From Solea solea (Eukaryota > Chordata > Actinopteri > Pleuronectiformes > Soleidae): a stretch of DNA of 64,000 bases. The notes below the pieces were generated by a model. It did not search any database and was not told the origin of the DNA. It saw nothing but the letters and a program-made list of their open reading frames with translations. Location of the stretch: assembly GCF_958295425.1 (NCBI RefSeq), contig NC_081140.1:14616087-14680086 (forward strand), read 5' to 3'. Position numbers and translations under genes: made by a program. This document shows positions 59,461 to 64,000 of the stretch, piece by piece; positions within the stretch are counted from its first letter, which is position 1, and every line of letters starts with the position of its first letter.

Positions 59461-60275
59461 AAGAAAAACAGGGAGAAATGGCCGGACCCTGAATCCATAA
59501 TTTGATGCTAGCAATTCATATTTGGAATTTAAAACGTGATGATGATGATGTCACCTGCGTGCATCCAGGCTTTGATGTCCGTAACGACATGATGATTTGT
59601 CTGTTATCACATTTAAGTGCTACCTGTTCATAATCAGGGACATGGAAACTCCACTCTAAACAAGGTGGAAAAAAAGACAGATAAGCCTCTGTCATATGCC
59701 TGACCTTTACAAAGCTTCAATTGATGAGACGTCAGTCTCTCGTGTGTGAGAGAGACGTGGCGGGGGGGGGGGGGGGGGGGAGTAAAAGTAATGATCAGTA
59801 AAAGGACACGTGCAACATGTGAATGTAAAGGACATTCTTAGAAGTCCTTGACAGTCGTCCGTGTTAATGCACATGGTAATGACGCAATTACCGCACTTAC
59901 ACAGTGGAACTATTGTACAAAAGCGGTAAGCACAGTGAGCCGTCACTGTACGTTTAATTTCTCTCTCCTTCTGTACCCCCTCTGATCACTTCTCTCTTGT
60001 TTCTTGCACTTTCTGTTCCTTTTTTCTCCTCTCTCTCTCTTCACGCTGCCCTGCTCTGCCTCTGTGTTGCCCTGGCAACAGTCCTATAGAAAAAGCTTGT
60101 TGCCTAGGCCACATGAGAGAAGCAGCTTTCATGAGAGAGATGAAGAGATAGACGGGGAATATAGCTTTGACGGTGCCGCTGGGTTGTCCGCCTCACCTTT
60201 CCCTCTGGCACACAATCAGAGTATAAGCAGGCCACACACTCAGTCACAGTACTGGTAAAAATGTTGCTTATTCCC
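59461..60275. other. slco1 upstream intron, left of the large transposon
   Basis: It contains a pure G tract (59762-59780) and otherwise unremarkable sequence. I looked on the minus strand for the OATP exon encoding the IDGSFE(I/M)G end that must precede the 59054 exon and did not find it. An 84-codon plus frame at 60004-60258 has no recognisable domain. Confidence 0.55.
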
Positions 60276-60600
60276 CACTACTACACAGTAAAAAACCGAG
60301 TGTCAATTCAACTCTAAGAGAGTTGAAATTAACTCCGTTTCAGATAACATTTGGTCCCACTCAAAATTAGAGTTAAATTGACTCTATGGCCAGTGTCAAC
60401 TTTTCAGAGTTAATTTTACTCAATTTAGTGTCAAAATTAACAATGAAATGTGTAAAAATATTTAACACTGAGGTTTATTCACACTGTTCAGAGTAATATG
60501 ATTACACTTTATAGAGCCATGTTTACTCCTAATAGAGTTTTAAAATGACACTCTAATGTGTAAAAATATTTAATTTTTATTTCCATACAGTGTTTTTTTT
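60276..60600 (-). repeat. Terminal/subterminal repeat block of the transposon
   Basis: Many short direct and inverted copies of GAGTGTCAATT, AGAGTTGAAATTAACTC, AGAGTTAAATTGACTCT, CAGTGTCAAC and AGTGTCAAAATTAAC occur together. Arrays of this kind act as transposase binding sites in CACTA elements. A minus-strand AATAAA (TTTATT at 60576-60581) could be the poly(A) signal of the ORF ending at 60761. Confidence 0.65.
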
Positions 60601-60616
60601 ACATCTAGGTATTGAT

Positions 60617-60697
60617 TTTATATATATATATATACACATATATATATATACACATACATATATACACACACATATATATGTATATATGTGTGTGTGA
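60617..60697. repeat. TA/TACA microsatellite
   Basis: TATATA and TACACA units lie between the transposon terminal block and the end of its large ORF, so probably in the 3' UTR. The 77-codon plus frame across it is incidental. Confidence 0.9.
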
Positions 60698-60760
60698 TCT
60701 AACCTATCAAATGGAAAAAACACATTTAGACAAGGTGACAGTAACAGTGTTCTTTAATGC

Positions 60761-63181
60761 TCAACAAATGAAGCAATATGGAACAACCAAAAGATCTGTG
60801 TCATTACCTCCATATGACATTTGTATGTCAAAAGGCCTTGGATAATGCAGGCTGTCAGCATGAAAGACCACAAAATTGCTCTTTGTCCTGGTCACCTCAT
60901 ATGCATGGTAATGTTCTTTAAAGGTAACTGTAAATATAGGCAAAGTGAGCAGCAACAATTTGTCATGTATTATCAGCGCTGACTCAATCTGGTAAAAGAC
61001 AGGCATTTCAGATTCAACTTTGCCACAAATAACCAGATGTGGGCGGTAAACAAAACCATTGTGTTTAGCCCAATTCACTTTCATAACTTGAATACTGGAA
61101 GGCACTTGCACTGCCTTGACAATTTCAGAACCTCCTTTTACCGTTTCCAAAGACACCATTTTCCCAGGACCAATGTCTAACCGACTAAAAGTTGTGCAAG
61201 ATCGCCAAAGATATGCCATATGATGCTGGTGTTTTTTGGCCAGTGTTTTGGTGATATTTTTAAATGACTTGAGCTGTTTCTTGAAAAAATTGTGCTTGCC
61301 TTCATAGCGCATGCACCAACTATGAAGTACAGGTCCTATTTTTTGAATAATGCGAGGATAATGGATAAGAAAATGGTGCTTTGGTAAAAGGTTTTTCTGG
61401 GGATACAACATCTTGAACAGTTTGTGGTGTTCCACAATCAAATGTTTCAAATATACACACAGACCTTGAGATAACATGGGAGAAAATACAATGTTCATTA
61501 TTTGTAGTAATAAAAGAAGAAGGCCCCAATGTTGGTCAGTAGAGGTTACCAAATCTCCAAAGAGGAGTGGTGCATTCCTCAACAAGCACCATGACTGAAC
61601 TGCATTCAGTCCCAGATCATTAGACTCTCGACCTAAATTCACAGATACAGGCCTATTGTTTCTTTCCATGAATCCATAATCAAAACTTTGAATTCTTGAA
61701 TTCAGCTCCCCCAGTGTTACATGTTGTTCTTTAAAATACAAAAACAAGAGCTTCAATTCGTACTGGGCCACCCCTTCCAAAATGTCATGCATCACATCAA
61801 CTGAGAAGTTCTCAGTTGTGTGAAAATATGACAATGAATTCAATGAACTTGACCTCTTCACACCAAAAACATAAGGAAGAGATGGATTATCAGCCATTTC
61901 TTGACAGTGAGCAGTGTGAGTGTCTCTGGTGCGCAACACTATTTTGGGAGAATCTTCAGAGAATTCGGTTTGAAAGCTCTCTTTTTCAGCTAAACAAAAT
62001 CTGCAACAGTACCTTGCACTGAAGGACTCAACCAGACCGAACAAGCTATGTAAGCCTAAATTATCACCAGTAACCTGTACAACACTGCCACGAACACGAC
62101 CACCATATAGTGGAATCTCAATACCATCGTTCTCTAAAACTTTAATATCTCGAACAACAGGAGCAAGAATTTCACTAAAACTGTACTTTTTAAGATCTTG
62201 TGCATGAAATAAGGCACACAGGTGTATGTTGGCCAAAAGAGAATTCCATTTTGGAGAGAAGTTTCTTAAGGTAAAATATATTGCACCCAATTTATGAATA
62301 CCTCGCTTGGAACCGAGAGGATTTGCAACCTCAAAGTCATCATAGAACATTTGTATCTGCACTGTGTGCTTTTCAGTTGAAAACAGAGGGTGAGTCTTAA
62401 AAAAATATCCATCATGAATATCTCTGAGTCTTGAGTCATCAGTGTCTGAGATTTTCAACATTTCTGCAACATACTGACTTTTAAATATTGACTCCAATGT
62501 AGATAAAATGGGAACATACATGAATTTATCTTGAACGACTGTCTGATCATATGTTCCAGTCTTTTTATTTCTCCTTGTGTCAAATCTTGAGCCAATTACA
62601 CATTCAATGGGTTCCACTGTTTCCCACTTGCCTGATAAAAATTTTGATCGTTTGTATTCTGAATTAAGAACTGTGAAAGGATTCTCTAAATCCTCAAAAC
62701 ATGCTTCAACTTTCTTGCACATTTCCGTTTCTCTTTCATCACCAAATACATGCTTAATGACAGTTTTTTTAGCATGCTGCTGTATATCTTGAACAATCTC
62801 TTCCATTGACGTCACAACAGAGTTCACTACACTTTGGCTTACACCTGCTGCCTTTAAATCAGAAATTACTGCTGCACAACTATTTACAAGATGTGCTGAA
62901 GATAAGGTGGACTGTGCCTCCAAATGTTCAGACGACACATCAACATCAGTGGCATTACACGCGACACTTTGGTGTGATGAAAAATCACTTTCTGAACCGC
63001 TTACATGGCACTTGTTCAGATGCTTTCTAAAGCCTGAAAAGCTACCAAAAGAACGTGAACATCCAACTTGGCCACATTTAAGATGAAGAGTGCGGCCAGT
63101 GCAGAGACCATGAATTACCTTAAGGTGCTTTATAAGACTGTTTGGTCTCCCATGGTCACTTCTGCAAAGAAAACACTTCAT
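60761..63181 (-). CDS. Transposon-borne C2H2-finger / tnp2-like transposase, 806 aa
   Basis: A single uninterrupted frame. Two C2H2-type fingers open it: CFLC...HLKVIH (about 3-24) and CGQVGC...HLNKCH (36-59). A conserved central region follows. FYDDFEVANPLGSKRG (about 279-294) resembles the DGFNP-type acid of CACTA tnp2 proteins. VTGDNLGLHSLFGLV (370-384) and CCRFC (392-396) come next, then SVDVMHDILEGVAQYELK (460-477), which resembles the D-x-MH motif. WCMRYEGKHNFFKK (622-635) offers a candidate catalytic Glu at 627. The tail (about 690-806) is globular with no recognised domain. An in-frame stop (TAG) lies four codons before the ATG at 63181. The intact length suggests a recently active or retained copy. 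Assignment to tnp2/CMC is by motif resemblance and is tentative. Confidence 0.7.
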   Translation of the reverse strand: MKCFLCRSDHGRPNSLIKHLKVIHGLCTGRTLHLKCGQVGCSRSFGSFSGFRKHLNKCHVSGSESDFSSHQSVACNATDVDVSSEHLEAQSTLSSAHLVNSCAAVISDLKAAGVSQSVVNSVVTSMEEIVQDIQQHAKKTVIKHVFGDERETEMCKKVEACFEDLENPFTVLNSEYKRSKFLSGKWETVEPIECVIGSRFDTRRNKKTGTYDQTVVQDKFMYVPILSTLESIFKSQYVAEMLKISDTDDSRLRDIHDGYFFKTHPLFSTEKHTVQIQMFYDDFEVANPLGSKRGIHKLGAIYFTLRNFSPKWNSLLANIHLCALFHAQDLKKYSFSEILAPVVRDIKVLENDGIEIPLYGGRVRGSVVQVTGDNLGLHSLFGLVESFSARYCCRFCLAEKESFQTEFSEDSPKIVLRTRDTHTAHCQEMADNPSLPYVFGVKRSSSLNSLSYFHTTENFSVDVMHDILEGVAQYELKLLFLYFKEQHVTLGELNSRIQSFDYGFMERNNRPVSVNLGRESNDLGLNAVQSWCLLRNAPLLFGDLVTSTDQHWGLLLLLLQIMNIVFSPMLSQGLCVYLKHLIVEHHKLFKMLYPQKNLLPKHHFLIHYPRIIQKIGPVLHSWCMRYEGKHNFFKKQLKSFKNITKTLAKKHQHHMAYLWRSCTTFSRLDIGPGKMVSLETVKGGSEIVKAVQVPSSIQVMKVNWAKHNGFVYRPHLVICGKVESEMPVFYQIESALIIHDKLLLLTLPIFTVTFKEHYHAYEVTRTKSNFVVFHADSLHYPRPFDIQMSYGGNDTDLLVVPYCFIC

Positions 63182-63190
63182 TATTTGACA

Positions 63191-64000
63191 CTAACGCACC
63201 ATTCTTGCTCGCAGCTCTGCAACTCTGGGAGTTTCCTTTGTTTCCCCAACATCAATGTTGTAAATGGTTGTTTGGAGAAAAGTGAAAACGTTGGCCAAGG
63301 AAGAGCTGTAAGAGGTACCAAAGACGTAATGGGCCTTAAAGAGTTCGTCAAGGGCTCCCACTGAACATGTTGCCTTACATGGTAGCGCATACTTGTCAAT
63401 CACAATAAAGAAGGTGTGAATGCTGCTTCTTGCAGGCCCCTGAGCGAGGAGGTATGGCTGGCTGCTTTGGCTGATGTTATCCAGGTGCTGCTGTACACTG
63501 GTTCCAGCCTACAAATAAACAAACATACAACAGCAATACTTAGTGAGCAACCACTCACAACAGATCACTGTGCATGAAACTGAGGTGATGAAAACTATAT
63601 TTTTAACAGCTATTCAGCATACTTTTATGAATCTGATGAGGTGTTCCACAGCCTGACATGCCGACACCTTCCCCGGCCTCTTCCTTCCCTGTGCAGATGG
63701 TGGTAGGAGATGGAGGAGCAGCAAGATAGCAGACATGTCACTGTCCCAGCCTACAGACCAACAGACATCATCTTAGCATTAAGATAAGACAAGATAAGAA
63801 TATATATGCCCCATGTACATTAAATTGGTACATTAAATTGGCACAATTACAAAAAAATAGCAATTAAAAACAGTCCCAGTCATACCATTCTCAATTTCAG
63901 CAGTTGACTCAGCATTGCGCATTAAATCCAAGAGCTCTGTGGTCGGTACCAGTCCATGGCTTTCTGTTATCACTTTTCTTTTCAGATTAGTGGGCCACTT
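63191..64000 (-). CDS. SAMD3-like transposon-associated gene, 3' exons only
   Basis: Three exons on the minus strand: 64000(edge)-63886, 63750-63623 and 63508-63191. They join in phase with good GT/AG sites to 186 codons plus TAG. The visible protein starts KWPTNLKRKVITES and ends VAELRARMVR. The DELFKAHYVFGTSYSSSL...FTFLQTTIYNID segment resembles the C-terminal part of vertebrate SAMD3 (…AFYVFG…FNFLETLIF), and proteins of this type are numerous in fish genomes. The N-terminal part, including any SAM domain, would lie beyond the window. Its stop codon is nine bases before, and in frame with, the ATG of the 806-codon ORF, so both should share one mRNA. Its role in transposition is unknown. Confidence 0.62.

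Larger units (their letters stand above)
60276..64000 (-). mobile_element. Large two-ORF DNA transposon (CACTA-like?), incomplete
   Basis: The element runs past the right edge of the window. Its apparent 3' end near 60276 reads CACTACTACACAGTAAAAAA, with subterminal arrays of GAGTGT / AGAGTTAAAT / AACTCT words over about 320 bp. Inside are a transposase-like ORF (60761-63181) and the last exons of a SAMD3-like gene (63191-64000), both on the minus strand. A CACTA-type terminus and tnp2-like motifs point to the CMC (CACTA/EnSpm) superfamily, but the other end and the target-site duplication cannot be seen. Confidence 0.65.

Noticed and set aside
59100..60275. First slco1 exon in this interval
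   Set aside because: No minus-strand sequence encodes the expected TM1 and IDGSFE(I/M)G segment next to a splice donor.
62577..63030. Plus-strand frames of 68-74 codons over the transposase ORF
   Set aside because: They are antisense shadows of the 806-codon minus-strand ORF.

Overview
The window is nuclear DNA from a ray-finned fish, most likely a percomorph teleost. The evidence is vertebrate multi-exon genes with short GT-AG introns, about 2-20 kb per gene, separated by AT-rich DNA full of microsatellites, Tc1/mariner elements, hAT-like MITEs and other dispersed repeats of types I recall from fish genomes. I see no bacterial, viral, CRISPR, rRNA or tRNA feature.

Layout. 1-9.3 kb: gene-poor DNA with two inverted copies of a dispersed repeat and a TIR element. 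9.64-32.02 kb (+): complete vps53 (22 coding exons, 831 residues; GARP/EARP tethering subunit), with a GC-AG intron, an upstream ORF just before the start codon, and a decayed Tc1 copy in its last intron. 34.36-36.03 kb (+): rflnb (3 coding exons, 203 residues; filamin-binding refilin). 38.09-40.75 kb (+): dus4l (6 exons, 318 residues; tRNA-dihydrouridine synthase). 42.59-44.67 kb (+): bcap29 (7 coding exons, 238 residues; ER cargo receptor with a dilysine tail). 46.77-48.39 kb: a nearly intact Tc1 transposon whose transposase has one frameshift, sitting inside a TA-rich microsatellite. 49.15-59.05 kb (-): twelve coding exons of an OATP1-family organic anion transporter (slco1c1-like) that lacks its first roughly 90 residues. 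60.28-64.0 kb (-): a large mobile element running off the window. It carries an 806-codon C2H2-finger/transposase-like ORF and, just upstream in the same frame, the end of a spliced SAMD3-like gene.

The host genes do not form one pathway, although vps53 and bcap29 both act in membrane traffic. Their order joins blocks that are separate in human: VPS53-RFLNB (17p13.3), DUS4L-BCAP29 (7q22.3) and SLCO1C1 (12p12). The first four genes run on the + strand. bcap29 and the transporter are convergent, with the Tc1 copy between them. The most unusual part is the right edge, where two transposon-borne proteins are separated by a single in-frame TAG. Exon coordinates were worked out by hand from reading frame, splice sites and remembered protein families; no alignment was run.
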